Assembly (NCBI RefSeq): GCF_000189635.1
Contig: NW_002476554.1
Coordinates: forward strand, 314,731-378,730
Length of the DNA: 64,000 bases
Source: Tetrahymena thermophila SB210
Lineage: Eukaryota; Ciliophora; Oligohymenophorea; Hymenostomatida; Tetrahymenidae
Direction: 5' to 3'
Shown one piece after another: positions 49,252-62,685 of this stretch. The position numbers and the translations under genes were made by a program. The notes beneath the pieces are model-generated. The model had not been told where the DNA came from, did not search any database, and saw only the letters and a list, made by a program, of their open reading frames with translations. Each line of letters starts with the position of its first letter. The stretch's first letter is position 1.

Positions 49252-52200
49252 TCATTCGTTTTTCCTCAAAAATGACATAATATAAGTGTTTTATAATAAT
49301 GTCTACTAAGGAAAAATATCTAGGAATTCCTTTGTAGAAAATATCAAGCTATTTACACTCTTGATATAGTAAAACCAGCTTATTGAAAAGATGAGCGAAA
49401 CGAATGAAACCTAAAAGAGAAATAGAATAATAGAAATTTACTCGTAATAGTTATATAATTAGATATTTTAATCTTAAAAAAAGTTAAGAATGTATTCATG
49501 AGCTTTAGATAATTCAATTTTCAATTAAAATTGTTTATATGTAGGCACATTTGAATTATAGTTGTTGAAGCTTTGTTAGAACATATCAGAGTTATAGCTA
49601 TAGACGAAAGAAAGATAATCTTTATACACATTTATATAGTAAATAATACCATTTAGCAAGCCTTACTAAAGTGAGCCTTTGCCTACAGATATACATTAAT
49701 TATATAAAAAGTCTCCATTTTAATACTGAGTATAATTTTGCATTGTATTGCAAGCATTACCTGTATAAACATTTATTAAATAATCTTAAAATATTTAGTA
49801 ATTGTACATTTTAGTAGACTATACTTTTCCAATGCTTTCATTTATTAAATTAGGTAATTAATTAATCTACTATGTTATATCATCAAACAATCCTTGATAT
49901 GTTGAAATTGGCATCGAATGTGAGCTAGGAATCAAATACGCCATAGCAAGACCTTATCTCGCTCTTAGAGAATTCACAATAGTGAAATAAGACTAACAAA
50001 CAACATCTAAATTTGAAAAAAAAATTTCAATATATTTCAAGCTAAATATAAAAAAATGAAGCAAAACTAAACAAAATAAAATATTTTAAGCTAAAAAGAA
50101 TATTTTGTATTATTTTCAAAGATTCAAAGAAATAAAAACTTAAGTTTTCATTTAAATAAACTGAATTAGAAAAAATATATTTGAAATAAATAAATAAATA
50201 GATAAATAGATAAATAGAAAGTGTTTGTTTTTTACTGTTAAAATCATTGATGACTGTCGAATTGTCTATGAACTATCTTACAATAACATAGTTTATAATT
50301 GGATAAATCAAAATTAGACAGAAGATAGTGATTAAACCTATAATTAAATACTTTAAGGAGTACTGTAAAGGTGAAGTTCTGCTTATATTCAATTTTTTTT
50401 CGATATTAATTTAAGTTTGCATTTATTTAGATAAATGAGTTTAGTTCAGATTGGTTGAGTAATTTGACCTAGATCCCATGGTTTGATTTTTTTCAAAGCC
50501 ATTGTAGTAGGATAGCTGGATTGTTAGTTAGCTTAGAATCTCTTTGAGAGATTTAGGGTCAAAAGTTGCGAAAAGCTCTAAAATTTTTTATTACCTAAGT
50601 TTTGCAAATGTGTAACTGGGAACTATACTACTTAGGAAGAAAAATGTTACCAAGATCACAACATATAATTAGATTAAGCTCTAATTTAATATTGATGCAA
50701 ATTATGTTTGGTATTGTGAACTGAGCTAGGTAATCACTGATTAAACTTGTGAATTGAGATTTGGATAATTTTGCTCGTTTTATTATAGAAAGATTCCACT
50801 TGGATCTTGGTCAGTAGCAAAGTAATAAATGCCTGCGACCTGCAATAGCATAGAGTATAACAGTGATAAATTATATTCATCATAAGAGGATTTGCCATTG
50901 TAAATTTTCTATAAAATTTATTGTTACTTAACAATTTTAAATACTTCAATATCCATATTTGTATTATTATACAAAGTGACCATGTTATCTTTGCTTAATT
51001 TGATTCGTGATTGGATTTAAGTTTAAAGTTATTGATTAAAAGCTTGATTCTAAGAAGCAGGTGTTTCTAAAAAGCCTTAATTGTTAAGCATTTTTATATA
51101 CGTTTCAGAAAGAGCGTAGCTCATTTCAATGTTAATAATATAAATCCAGTTGATATATTTAAAGTTCTCTCTTTATTAAATCAAATTAGTGTAGAAAGTG
51201 AAAAAACCTGAGAATGTTAAAGAAAGAGTTGCTAAAACTGAAATTATACCAATACCATTTATTATCTTAAGATAGTTCATCTGTTTTTTTGTATGAATCA
51301 TTTAGAACAAATATCTATATTAATTAATTAATTTAATTAATAAGTTAACGTTTACATTAAAATTATTCATTCTTAAATTAATTCAAAATAAAAAAGATTT
51401 ATGAAAAATTGAATTAAAAATTAAAAAAATTAAAAGATTTTTACTAAGTTTATACAGATTTATTTGAAGAAGAAACAGACTGCATGTCTTTATTTTGTTT
51501 TTTCTAGCTTTCATCATGAGTTATTGGGAATTTACTTTCCTTATCAACAGAATAGTCTTTCTGTTTTTCTTTTTCTTTATCAAGTTTGTCATTTTCATTA
51601 TTAGCTGGTTTTAATCTCTTACTCTAGAAGGCTGTGAATTAAAACCCTGTTTTAGTTGACAGCAATAGCTAATTAAAAGAAGAATCTTTAGTATTCAAGT
51701 TTTATAGTTGTCTTTATTTTTTTTCTAGTTCATAGTAAATGTTCTAGGTAGAATCTTTTGAGTTTAACTCTAAATTAATTTCTTTGCTATTTAATATATC
51801 ATGAAATGCGCTGTTTTGATTAAAATCCTTTGATTCACAACCTTAAAACATTTTTTTTATTTTATTGTCTTCTTCATTTTCTTAATTATTTTGCAATCCT
51901 TCACTCTGGACATTTTATATTTCGCTAGGCGAGTTTTCGTTGCTCTCCTTTTAAACCCTCGCATTTAATTAGTTGGCAATCTAAACACCTTAAATAGTTT
52001 ATTCAGTTATATTAAAATTTGAACCCTAATGAATGTCATCGTGTCGTTTTTCTAAATTATTAAAGCTATACAAATTTATTATATAGCTAGAATCTTCTTT
52101 TACTTAATAAGACTATTACATTTCTTTTTTTGGTGGACTAGGAAATTATTTCTCACAATTTTTAAGATTTTCTTCTTACATTTGAAGAGATAGTTGTTTA

Positions 52201-55200
52201 TCTACTTCATTTTATATATTTTTTAGGATGTTTTGCTAGTTCAAATTTGTGCTATTTTACAAGTTTTAAATTGCAGATGTTGATTCATTTTAGGTGTTAC
52301 TGAATTGAGTCTCTGTCTTTTTTTCAGTTCCACTAAAATATTCTTTTACTTTGAATTATTTTACTCTAGTGTCGCTTAGAACATCATCTTACTCATAATC
52401 AGGGTCAAAATGTAAAGAAATTCCACTTAATTCTTTTATTTGGCTTTGATACATTTGAATGTATTGAACCTTGTCTCTCATGTAGTTCAATGGCTCATAA
52501 TTTTCAATTATCATGTTTACAAAAGAGGATAGTTTGGAACTAAATATTTAAAACTAAACACTGATAACGTAAACTTAAGCGAATTTTAAGTAATTTAAGA
52601 AATTGGGGTCTTTTAGGTCTGGTCTTCTTTTCGCCTCCATTTTATCTTAAGGCTAAATTAGCAGCGTTTCAAACTTCCTGCCTTTCTCTACTTAGCTAAT
52701 CTTAATTAGATCATTAAGTATAGGAATTAAGCTCTCCATTCTAATGCTTTTAGCTTGTTACAAGTTAAAGTTCTCATATATAAATTCCTAATAAAAATGC
52801 CTACTTGCTACTTTTATTTGAGAATGGTCTTTATAATCTAGCATGATATACATGTTATCATCTTTAATCGGTTTGGCCCAAATAGTAATGCCAAAATCAT
52901 TCGAATCAATCATTTGGCTTTAAATTTTTAACTGCAACGGAATAGAATAACCAAGAGAGTTTTTAGCTACGAAAAGCGGCATATCCAAAGTTTGATTGTA
53001 GAGAGATAAAAATTCTTCAGTGATTATCTAAGAAAGAGCAGCTTCAGAAGATCGTTTTAAAAACGCATCAGGTAAAATGGATTAAACTAGCTTTCCTAAT
53101 ATTTGTTATTTATTTTAAAATCCAAAAGCTTTTACAAACGCTCTATTAGCCTTTTATATAGCGCCAAGAGATCTATCAAGAAGGGAAACATATATAAAAC
53201 AACTGTGTTTACTGTAGTAGTCCTTCCTTTTCAGCTATTAGATCTATTGTCTGTTTTGGTTCTCGTAAAATTGGAGAAGAGACGACTTGTGAAGCATGTA
53301 AAAATCAAAATTCATACAGAGATTTTTCAAGCTTTAACTTTAGCTGTTCATTTGCAACTGATGAATAATGCTTGCCTCTAACTTGTTTCTGCCATCTCTG
53401 TATTCCTTTAAAATCAAAAGAATCTCATTAATCTCCACAAAACTCATAGATAGCTTTTCTACTGCTGCTTTGTACTATCTCAGACACTAAAAATATTGCT
53501 ATTAGAGTTTATTCATTTCATCTTCAAATTCCAAAATAAGGTAAAGCTAAAACTCTTCTTCCTTCTTCATTCTGCTTTGATTGATCTAAGATTAAATTTC
53601 TGCCTGTTTCATAATTAATTGCATCTTTTGTTAATCCTTCAAGCCCATGCGAAGCTTTTAATTAGATTTCACATTCAAAATCTGAATGTAAGACAAACAA
53701 GAATTCATACTCAAAGTAGCGAGAAATGTCAAGTAGGAAAAATGAAGCTCATTTAAACAGTTAGTTATCTTTTTTTATTTCAAATGTTCTTCATACAAAC
53801 TTAGAATATTTTTCATTGCCTAAACATTAAATGAATCATTTAAAATTTCTTTCTCACTAAATTTCAACTTCTGCTTGTCTAATATTTTATTTATTCCCTA
53901 TTAATTTATAATAATTAATTTACATTTAAAATAAATAATCTAATAAATGACATTCATAAAACTTAAATTAAATATCTTAAATTAAAACTTACCCTTTTAT
54001 TGTTGAGCTTGTTATCATAGTCATCCTGTTCTTAGGTCCCTTGCGAATCTGCTTATTTTTCTAATTCAATAATTTACTTGGCAAAAATAAATGTAGAATT
54101 TTCAATTTGAGACGGAAAGTGAATTCTTTCTTTTATTCCTTCAAAAAGTAGTCTACAAAATATATCAACTTTTTTATTTGGATCATTTAAAATAAACTTA
54201 AATAAGCTAATTTCTTATTATTAGCCGTTCTATGCGTTCTATGAGGTAATTTATTAATTAATGTATTCATAATAATTCTAGAAAACCTCGTTTCCTATCT
54301 TGTAAGATAAAGGAATAAGGACGATGATGGCGAAGAATAAAATATCCTAGTTAGATTCATTTATAACATAAATCAAATAGCAAAAAACAATATTAATCCT
54401 TATTGCAAAAAAGATTAAACACCATCTAAGCGCATCTTTATTTAGATAAGTGTGATTTCTTAATACTATGATTGCTTTAATCAGGCTAATGGTAAAAGAA
54501 ACCCCAATGACTTCATAGATATCGAAAAAGCAACTTGATATGCAAAGTATTAAATCTAAGTGAAACAAAGTTGGATTCAAATGAGAGTCGCATTTATCTA
54601 AGATATCCTCATCATAAAACGAGTAGCTATAATCTAGAGATATTATCAATGATCCTTTAATTATAAATTTATTTATGATTAAATTTTGAATGTCTATCTC
54701 ACTTTTTATAAATTACCTAAAAACATAGTTAGAATAATGTTGAAAAAAGCGACATAGTATTTGTAATTAGACAACGAAATATATAAAGAAGGCAGAGCAA
54801 TTAAATATTCGTAACTTTAAAACACCAACGAAATAGTAGAAATAGAATAATTTTTTATTCTACTTCTAAAAATGAAGTTGATTAGCAGGAAGAGAACAAT
54901 CAAACAATTTATAACCAAAAATATTTGCACTGCCGTATTAAGCCTAGATTAGTCTTGAGATTCTTTTGAAAACTCCTTTAAAAAAAAGAAATAGCCTATA
55001 AATGATGAGAAGACCTTCTGACTTGATACTAAGTCCTAATATGTTTTGCTATCTATTTGCAGTTAAATCAATACAAGCTAATGAAAAGCAAAAATCAGAA
55101 TAGAATAAAGCAGATTTCTCTTTGTTCTCTTTAAAAGCTGATATATATCTTATATGTAAAAGGATTTCAGTTCCTCAAGCAATGGACTTGTTACCTGATG

Positions 55201-55233
55201 ATTTAATCCTTTTAGCTAGAATACTTGTCTCAT
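49252..55233 (-). CDS. Large PAS-domain multi-pass membrane protein, 1821 aa
   Basis: Five exons in consistent phase: 54717-55233, 53993-54654, 51445-53897, 50236-51314 and 49252-50006 (TGA 49252-49254). The N-terminal ~330 residues hold several membrane helices (LLYSILIFAFHQLVLIQLQI; CLIVLFLLINFIF; others). Then comes a Gln-rich cytoplasmic linker and a PAS domain around residues 628-760 (ANRAFVKAFGF, ILGKLVQSILPD, FGITIWAKPI, MYIMLDYKDHS). A ~400-residue disordered Gln/Asn/Ser/Glu segment follows, and finally a C-terminal membrane block with helices near 1230, 1390, 1520 and 1770 (IISVLATLSLTF; VVILVTFFFLSSIV; IIGLITIFCLILIYPII; SIILFLFQVSFVSLIFSI). Known: ciliates have an expanded PAS/membrane-protein family of unknown role. 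Inference: a membrane sensor. No kinase, cyclase or channel signature was found. Confidence 0.87.
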
Positions 55234-56693
55234 CTTGAATTATGAAAAGTTAATTTTTTATTTTTTCTATGTTTTTTTTGTTCTGTTTTACCTTTCTTTG
55301 TTAAGAAATAATCAAATAAATGAGTGTAATTTTGATTTATAAAGAATTTTTTCTATAATCAAATAATTTAACAATACTGTTTTAATTAAATTACTTCAAA
55401 AGTACTTAATATAAGCTTATTTATTCAGCTCTATTTTTGTTAATTTAAAAGGCATTCAATATTTTTTAATTAATCCAAACGAGTTTCAATAAGTAGACCT
55501 ATTTTAATAACTCCTCATTTTTTCTATTTAAATTTGATGTTTTTAGTTCATTCAAATTTACAGATAGATTAAAAGGAAAAAAAAATCAAATTTTCAAAAA
55601 GAGTCTCAATTTTTTTATAAAATAAACAGTTTTTAATAAGTCTTCAAAATTCAAAGGTCAATTTTATAGCAATTATACAATTTTCTATTCATATTTTATG
55701 CAATTTTTTATAAATTTTCTTTTTCAAAATAATAAAGGTAGATAACCAAAACCAATTTTTTATTCATTTGATAATCTTAATATTTTAAATCCTTGACTGT
55801 TATGTAAAAAAAATTATAATTAGCTATTTAAATCTTTTAAATTTGATTTAAGTTTCTATAGCGAGCTTATTTTTGATGAATGATGATAATCTAATTGATT
55901 TTTAATTTAATTCTAATCAATTAAAATCAGATAGAATAGTATCAATTAATTTGTTTTTATTGTTAATATCATAAATATTAAAATTAATTAATTAATCCTT
56001 ATTTATTTTTATACAAATCATAATAAATTGTTATAGCCATATTTTAAAATAATTTTAAAATTCAATTGCTAAGAATTAAAAATTTGGCTACTTACTTACA
56101 TATCATTAATTTTATAACTTATCAAAACACATAAAATAAAATATTTCACTAAGTAGATTTTGAATCACATATATCTATATTATAATGAATTATTTATTTA
56201 CCTTTTTAAATCACCGAAATGAATTAGCTAATAACAATATCATTTTATTTGGGTTGATAACTGAATGATATATGTAGATCAGTAATTTATTTATTTATCA
56301 TATAGTTATGTTAAATTATTTTTTTATTTCTGGATTTATTTATTATTTAAAAAGATTCCAAAATTGACATTTTTTGATATAATTTAGTTAGTTATTATAC
56401 TTTTAAATTAAATTAAAATGAAAAACAAAGCAAAATGTAAATATAAATTACTAAATAGTTATTTATTTATTTTCAATCTTTTTTTAAAAATTTAGAGAGA
56501 CATCCAAATTTAGCTAATTAATTTAAAAAATTACCAATAAAAATAATTTTAATTTTTGTAATTAATTTATGAAGATGATTCATTCATATTTAAATTTAAG
56601 TAAATATTTTTATTTTTTGATTTCAAGCATTTTTATTTTATATTTTTAATTTCAAAAGCTAAATAATAATCATTAATTTGTACACTCATTAAC
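55234..56693. other. AT-rich spacer
   Basis: Upstream flank of the PAS gene and 3' flank of the next minus-strand gene. About 1.4 kb of low-complexity A/T with no supported feature. Confidence 0.6.
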
Positions 56694-57776
56694 TCATTAG
56701 TCTTTTAAATAAATAATTGAAGTTATTCTTGTGCGTCTTCTGTTTGCACTTGGAGACCTGTTTGCCTTATATGCTAAATTTAGCATGATTGTGAAAACGA
56801 GAATTCCGAAACCTATTTCAAACAAGAGTCTAATTATGGAGGGGAAATTAGCATTTTCAAATTTGATTGGAATGTCATTCTAAGAAAGACTAAGAGCCGT
56901 TATATATGGATCCTAAACTTCTCTTATCTCTAAAGTCAAATCTTCAAAAGATAAATTTTCTTGAACTTAGGCAGCTCTAAATACTTAATAAACATTGTTT
57001 TTATAGCAGCCTCTTAAATATTCTACTTATTTTTTAGGAGTAATTTGAACTACAATGCAAACTTAAGTTAACACTTCATATTGAAAGCAAAACTGCTATC
57101 CGTCAATTATTTATTTGATTCCCTGCGTGCAAACACATTCACTACATTCAGTTTTTATTTATTTCCATGGGGAGATCTTGATTCCTGTTGCATCTACTTT
57201 ATCATACTTATTACTAGACATTAAAGAGCATTAAGGCTCTTTTTAGAGTGATGAATAGCTAGACTTATGATAAATAACCTTTTTAACTTTATCATAATAT
57301 TTTATCTGTAAGCAATATTATGCTGAATCTCCTAAAGGAACATTAAAGTATTCAAAATCAAAAACACCAAATAAATATTCATTGTTTTTGAACTATTTTT
57401 CAAAATATCCAGGAGACACTGTCAAGTTAAATCTCTTGTCAGCAGTTTAAAAAGGGATTTTCTCTAGCTTCCTTTCTTTAGAAAATGATTTTACAACTAA
57501 TTCAAATTTATAAGATTTAAACTCCTCAGCCATTTCAGTATTTGCCCATAATTAAATAGATTCTTACAATTTTATATTATTTAGATATTCCTACTCATTA
57601 ACAGGGTTGAACAGCATGCATCCAAATGAAATGCTTATCAGAATTATACTAATAAATCCTAAAATATACATGAATACCATCAAAACTTTAGGAATCTTGT
57701 TATTCCTTAATTCTAATATATCTAAATTTGTCCCTTCCTCATCACTATCCTTGCGTTAATTAAGTTGACTATTCAT
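56694..57776 (-). CDS. Two-pass membrane protein with cysteine-bearing ectodomain
   Basis: Single exon, ATG 57776 to TGA 56694-56696, 360 residues. A short acidic N-terminus (RKDSDEEGTN) precedes helix 1 (VLMVFMYILGFISIILISIS, residues ~31-53). A ~255-residue loop contains about eight Cys, clustered in TECSECVCTQG and nearby. Helix 2 (LLFEIGFGILVFTIML) is followed by a basic tail (ANRSPSANRRRTRI). By the positive-inside rule both ends face the cytosol and the large loop is lumenal or extracellular. No named family recognised. Codon use and even composition support a real gene. Confidence 0.85.
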
Positions 57777-57848
57777 TCTAAAATATTTAATAGAGAAATC
57801 TTTATTAATAAACTTAGCTATATAAATAAATACATCAAATTAATTTAA

Positions 57849-57895
57849 AAAAACAAACAAACAGACAAACATAAAGACAGACAGACAAACAAACA
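57849..57895. repeat. ACAA/ACAG microsatellite
   Basis: Tandem CAAA/CAGA tetranucleotides upstream of the two-pass membrane protein start. Confidence 0.85.
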
Positions 57896-58595
57896 ATATA
57901 ATAATAAAAAATAAATACTGTCATCCCTTTATAATTAAGAAAAAAATATTTTAGAACCATTTTTTAAATTTTAGAAGGATATTGCTCTAATAAATTAGTT
58001 AGAAGGGTATTTGAAAAATTAAAATTAATGATCCTCACATTATATATTAATTATGATTTATAAAACAATAAATCTTACTTTATTACTTTTAATTAATAAG
58101 AATTGGTTTTGTTGGTACTCTTTTATTTTGATTAAGAGTTTAAAAATTATATTATCATTAAAAATAATTATGACATATATGCTTATATACATACATAAAT
58201 GCAACTCTTATTATAATTTATTTATTTTTTAATAAATTATCTTAAAAAATTAATTAATTTATTCATTCAAAGTAGAAGTGACTTATTAAATAATGACTAA
58301 CATATCTCATATCTTATTAAATATTTTTAAAACTATCTTTATTCAGTATATTTTTGCTTAACTAAATCTCTATGCTCTTACCTCATTCCAACACAAAAAT
58401 AGCAATCACACCATAAAGAAACATGTCTTCTTTAGAAATGAACATAAACTAAAGCTTAACCTTTTTGTTTGTATTTTTTAGACTGAATAGATCTATTTAT
58501 TTCTTTGAAGTCCATCTATAATGAATTTAATTTTTTATATTATTATTTTATTAATTTAAAATCATCCTATTCATAATTAGATACTTATATATTTA

Positions 58596-58916
58596 TAAAT
58601 TGAATAGAGTCTATTAAAAATATATCAACTTTTACAAGCAATTAAAAAAATTAAGATATTATAATAAATTAAACCTAAAAATGATGAATCATTTATTCAT
58701 TCTTTCATTCATTCATTGATTATCCCTAACTACTAATATTCTTAAATTTAAAAATTAAATAGTGTAAATTGAATAGAGTCTACTAAAAATATAGCAACTT
58801 TTACAAGCAATTAAAAAAAATTAAGATATTATAATAAATTAAACCTAAAAATGATGAATCATTCATTCATTATCCTAAAATACTAATATTCTTAAATTTA
58901 AAAATTAAATAGGGTA
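58596..58916. repeat. Direct tandem duplication, ~168-bp unit
   Basis: Two copies beginning AAATTGAATAGAGTCTA at about 58597 and 58766, sharing ACTTTTACAAGCAATTAAAA, CTAAAAATGATGAATCATT and CTAATATTCTTAAATTTAAA. They differ by a few substitutions and by the number of ATTC units. Recent duplication in a spacer. Confidence 0.9.
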
Positions 58917-59647
58917 AATCCTCCTTAATTAACATCAGCTCAAAAAAAATAACTTTTTCTACAAATATTGGCAAAAAAATTAGAAATAACAACAGACAAG
59001 ACAAATTTTTACTACTAATTATCTTACTATTCCTCACTTTATATATTAAGCACAATTAAAAGAAATAATTCAATTAAAAATATTTTATTTTTTCATAAAT
59101 ATGAAGCAAAAACTTCTTCAATTATATAATTTGATGTAATAAATAAATAACTACCAACAAAATAAAATTTTAAGAAATAATTTGTTCTATTTATTTTATT
59201 CTAAAAGATAAATAAAATGGCTCTTTTTATTAAAGCATTTACTTAGTTTTTAATTTTTAAATTCAAAAGCAAATAGATTGATTGATTAATGAATAACTAA
59301 CTAAATTATATTCTATCAGTTATAGAATATTTCTATATAAAAATTAAATTGTTTATTTTATAATAATTGTTTGTCTAGTCTTGCTACATTCGATTTTAGT
59401 TAGCTTAATCAAGAATGACATCAAATTAAATATATTTATGCTTTGAATATACACTAATTATCAGTAAGATACATTAATATATTGTATTATATCTCAATTT
59501 TCTGATAAAAAATGATATTTTCATCTATCTTAAGATCGATTGATTCTAGTTTAATTTGATTAAATTCTTGTAATTATTATTTACATAAAAATAATCAAAA
59601 AAAATCATTAATTTGAATTTCCTAAAAATAATATCAATCAATAAGAA

Positions 59648-60820
59648 ATGGATGCTAATAATAAAGGTAAAAAGTAAAATTAAACTAACTCTAAGCCTGA
59701 GGTAATTAAACTAAAAGTTGGAGATGATCAACAGTTCCAAAAAATAGGAATTTGTCTTTTAGAAAAAGTAAAGAATGAGCAATCAGAAAAATAGCTAGAG
59801 GAAGTGTAGGTTAATTTGTATTATGATCAAAAGTTAGGATATGCAAAATTGATAGATGCTTAAAAGTAGCAATAGGATAGACAAAATTTAGTTTACTAAA
59901 ATATTATTTTGTAGCATGCAAATACTTGCCCTCATTTTCAATTTAGTAGATTAGACTAACAATTCTAACTTAGTTAGTAGACTACTGGAGTAGCAGTTTG
60001 CGGAATCATAATTGATAAAAATAATTATGTCCTACTCACTAAAAGAAATCCTGAAATGAGAACATATCCTCGTTGTTGGGTATTTCCTGGAGGTTAAGTT
60101 GATTTAGGGGAAAGTTTTTTGAATACAGTTTTTAGAGAAATTAAAGAAGAAGTTGGATTAAACATTCTTTTGCCTCAAAGTCAGTAAGAGGAGAACTTTG
60201 ACTTTGAAGAAGAATTCGAGCAGTAATCTCCAAAAAACTAATAAAATACCATTGAAGAAAAAGAAGGAGGAATAGAAGAAGAACAAGAAAATATGTTTAA
60301 GAGATAAACTAGATTGTAGAAGAAAATTTAAGATTAGAAAAAGAAAGTAGAAACAAATCAATAAATGAAAAAAGAAGATTTTTTAACAAAAAGTGCAGTG
60401 CACTTAATGGAAGACCCAAAACCTTTATTTTTATATGAAAGTGTATTCCCTACAGATATCAAAATAAACTACCCACAAAGATCAAGTCTTGTCATATTTT
60501 ACGCATTAAAAATTAAGGAATCTTTTAAGGATATTCAGCTATCTTAGTAAAGAAAAGAAATTGATTATAGTGCTTGGATTCCTTTAGAATTGTTGAATAA
60601 ATTGATTGAAGAAAATGCAATAAGTGACAGTGAATTTTTATAGTAGTAGATAGAAACAGGAATATCTATTAATCATAATTACTTCCCCATCGGTCATAAT
60701 TGTTTTGTAGGAAAATATCCTAACTAGTTAGGAGAAGGTATTGGAGAAGCCCACATCAAAGCAATAAGAATGCTCAACCTCAAATATAATAAAAGCACTA
60801 AAGTCATCAAAATAAAATGA
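59648..60820 (+). CDS. NUDIX hydrolase, NUDT17-like, with acidic insertion
   Basis: Single exon, ATG 59648 to TGA 60818-60820, 390 residues. A perfect Nudix box GX5EX7REUXEEXGU is present at about residues 156-178 (GGQVDLGE, then REIKEEVGL). It is preceded by GVAVCGIIIDKNNYVLLTKR and RCWVFPGG, the usual entry strands. The glutamates of the box coordinate the divalent metals that hydrolyse a nucleoside diphosphate linked to another moiety. The ~120-residue N-terminal extension and placement resemble NUDT17-type proteins, but the substrate cannot be read from sequence. Between the Nudix box and the later core strand (SVFPTDIKINYPQRSSLVIF) lies an ~70-residue Gln/Glu/Lys-rich insertion, probably a disordered loop. 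No signal peptide: likely cytosolic or nuclear. Confidence 0.93.
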
Positions 60821-61492
60821 GCACAAAAATTAAAATCCAGCAAGCTTTTAATTAATTTAAGCTTTTTAGTTGAAATTTAAAATTAAAATTTAATAATTTT
60901 ATTAAATTTACTTAGAAAATGAAAAATAAATTTAAATATTTAATTAAAATAAATATTTTTTTTTTTTCTAAGCACTTTGCTGATGAGTAATTAAATAACT
61001 AACTAAATATCTATCTAAATTGAATATAACCAACCATTCGATAGTTTTTTATATAATTTGTTGTTTGTTTGTATGAATGAATAACCTATTTTATTACTTA
61101 TTTTCTTTTAGCAGAAAATTACTTTATTTAAAAAATTATCTTAAAAAATTATTTATTTTTACTTTTAATTTTTAACAAAAAATGATATTGAGAATAAATC
61201 CATAGAAAAACACAAAAGCTTTGCTTTAAAAAAATATTTCTAATTTTATTAAAATCTATCTTTGTTCATAAAAAAGTTTATTGAATTCTCCATAAAATTT
61301 TTTTGCTTTAAGTTTGTACTTTAGTTTTAAATTACATCAGACTAAAAATTAAAATTTTATTTCAATTTTGAAATTATTTTTAAATTGTAAAACTAAATTG
61401 ATAATTAATTAATAAATAAATACATTTATTTTATTAATAAAACATATTTTAAATAAATAAAAAAAAACAGAAAGAAAAAAAGAATTAGCTTT
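60821..61492. other. Spacer between convergent genes
   Basis: AT-rich, no supported feature; holds the 3' flanks of the NUDIX gene and of the coiled-coil gene on the other strand. Confidence 0.6.
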
Positions 61493-61990
61493 TCAAACTT
61501 ATTCTGTTTCTTAATATTCATCATTATTTTCATCTATTTATATGTTTTTAAGATCAGGATAAAATGTTTTATCGTAAACCAAGGTTAATACTTTATCATC
61601 GTTTAATAGTTGCTCGATGAGGATTTCTCTCATCTCCTTAGTAAATGATTCCTTCTAATCATTTTTAAGTTTACTCTATAATGTGCTTAAGAGCTGTTTA
61701 CTTGAAGGATTTTTTGACTAATACTCTTATTTAATTTTATCTACATTTTTTTTAATAATGACCTCCAATTCACTCTTAGACTCTATTTCCTTTAAATACA
61801 TTAATTTTAATTCTCTTGCTCTCCTTTGTTCTTTTCTCATGGTATTCTACAACGTTTTGAGAGTCTTCTCAGATCTTTTTTTAAAAAATGCTAAGTGTAT
61901 AAAAATACTCAATATTTATTCAATCATTTACCTATATATTTGTTCTTCTTTGCTATAATACCCAGTTCCTTACTTATATAAATTAGACAT
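61493..61990 (-). CDS. Small helical/coiled-coil protein, 146 aa
   Basis: Two exons, 61932-61990 and 61493-61874, phase 2, intron 57 nt; TGA 61493-61495. Begins MSNLYKQGTGYYSKEEQIYR and continues as a highly charged helix (MRKEQRRARELKLMYLKEIE, then ELEVIIKKNVDKIKQEY). The end is a shorter domain (EMREILIEQLLNDDKVLTLV, YDKTFYPDL). The mix of a basic coiled coil and a short C-terminal helical domain resembles small axonemal or basal-body proteins, but I cannot name a family with confidence. The acceptor was chosen after the A-run because the earlier AG gives a TGA. Confidence 0.78.
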
Positions 61991-62685
61991 ATTGAATGAT
62001 TACCCTGTTTTCTCCATATCTTTTGTTTTCAATAAAAAAAATTAGGATATTTAATAAAACATCATTTAATTAATGATAAATTCAAATTAATTTTTATAAA
62101 AATATATTTAATCATTGACAATCTTAATTAGTATATAAACTTTTAATATGCCATTTTTTAATGATAACTAGTAAATACTTTTTATTTTTCAATAATCTAT
62201 TTCTTTCTCATAAGCAAAATTTTTTTATTTCAAATCTATATTCAAGGCATATTTAAAACTTAATAAGTTCTTAGAAATAAAATTAATATTTTTCATTCTA
62301 TTTAATAGCAATATTTTTAATAAAAAAAATGACTATAAAGCATTTGAAAAACTTACTTGATTATCAAATTATTATTAAACATATTTTTAAAAATTACTTG
62401 AACATAGTTTTTATTTAAATAAATAATAAAATAAATTTTCTTGTTAAACCAAATTTAAATGTGTTAATAAATTATTTTCTCTTAATTTTAACATTCTTTT
62501 CAATAAATTTTAAGTTCCATTTCACTTATATTTTATTATTGTAATATATTAAATCTATTTTTATTTTAAATTCCATTTTTTTCAAATAAAATTTGTTAAT
62601 TTCTATTTATTTTAAAAGCTATTTTTATTTAAATCTATAAATAAATACCTATTATTTTCAAATTTTTAAACAAATCAATCTTTTA
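61991..62685. other. AT-rich spacer
   Basis: Low-complexity sequence between two minus-strand coiled-coil genes. No feature supported. Confidence 0.6.

Larger units (their letters stand above)
57777..59647. other. Spacer between divergent genes, with repeats
   Basis: No gene seen. Contains the ACAA/ACAG microsatellite (57849-57895) and a ~168-bp direct duplication (58596-58916), listed separately. Promoters of the flanking divergent genes must lie at the two ends. Confidence 0.6.

Noticed and set aside
52200-53400. Plus-strand frames opposite the PAS gene (for example 53103-53381)
   Set aside because: Antisense shadows of the long PAS exon, which has full phase support over five exons.
54347-54649. 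Separate 100-residue minus-strand gene
   Set aside because: It is part of exon 2 of the PAS membrane protein; the apparent end is a TAG Gln codon.
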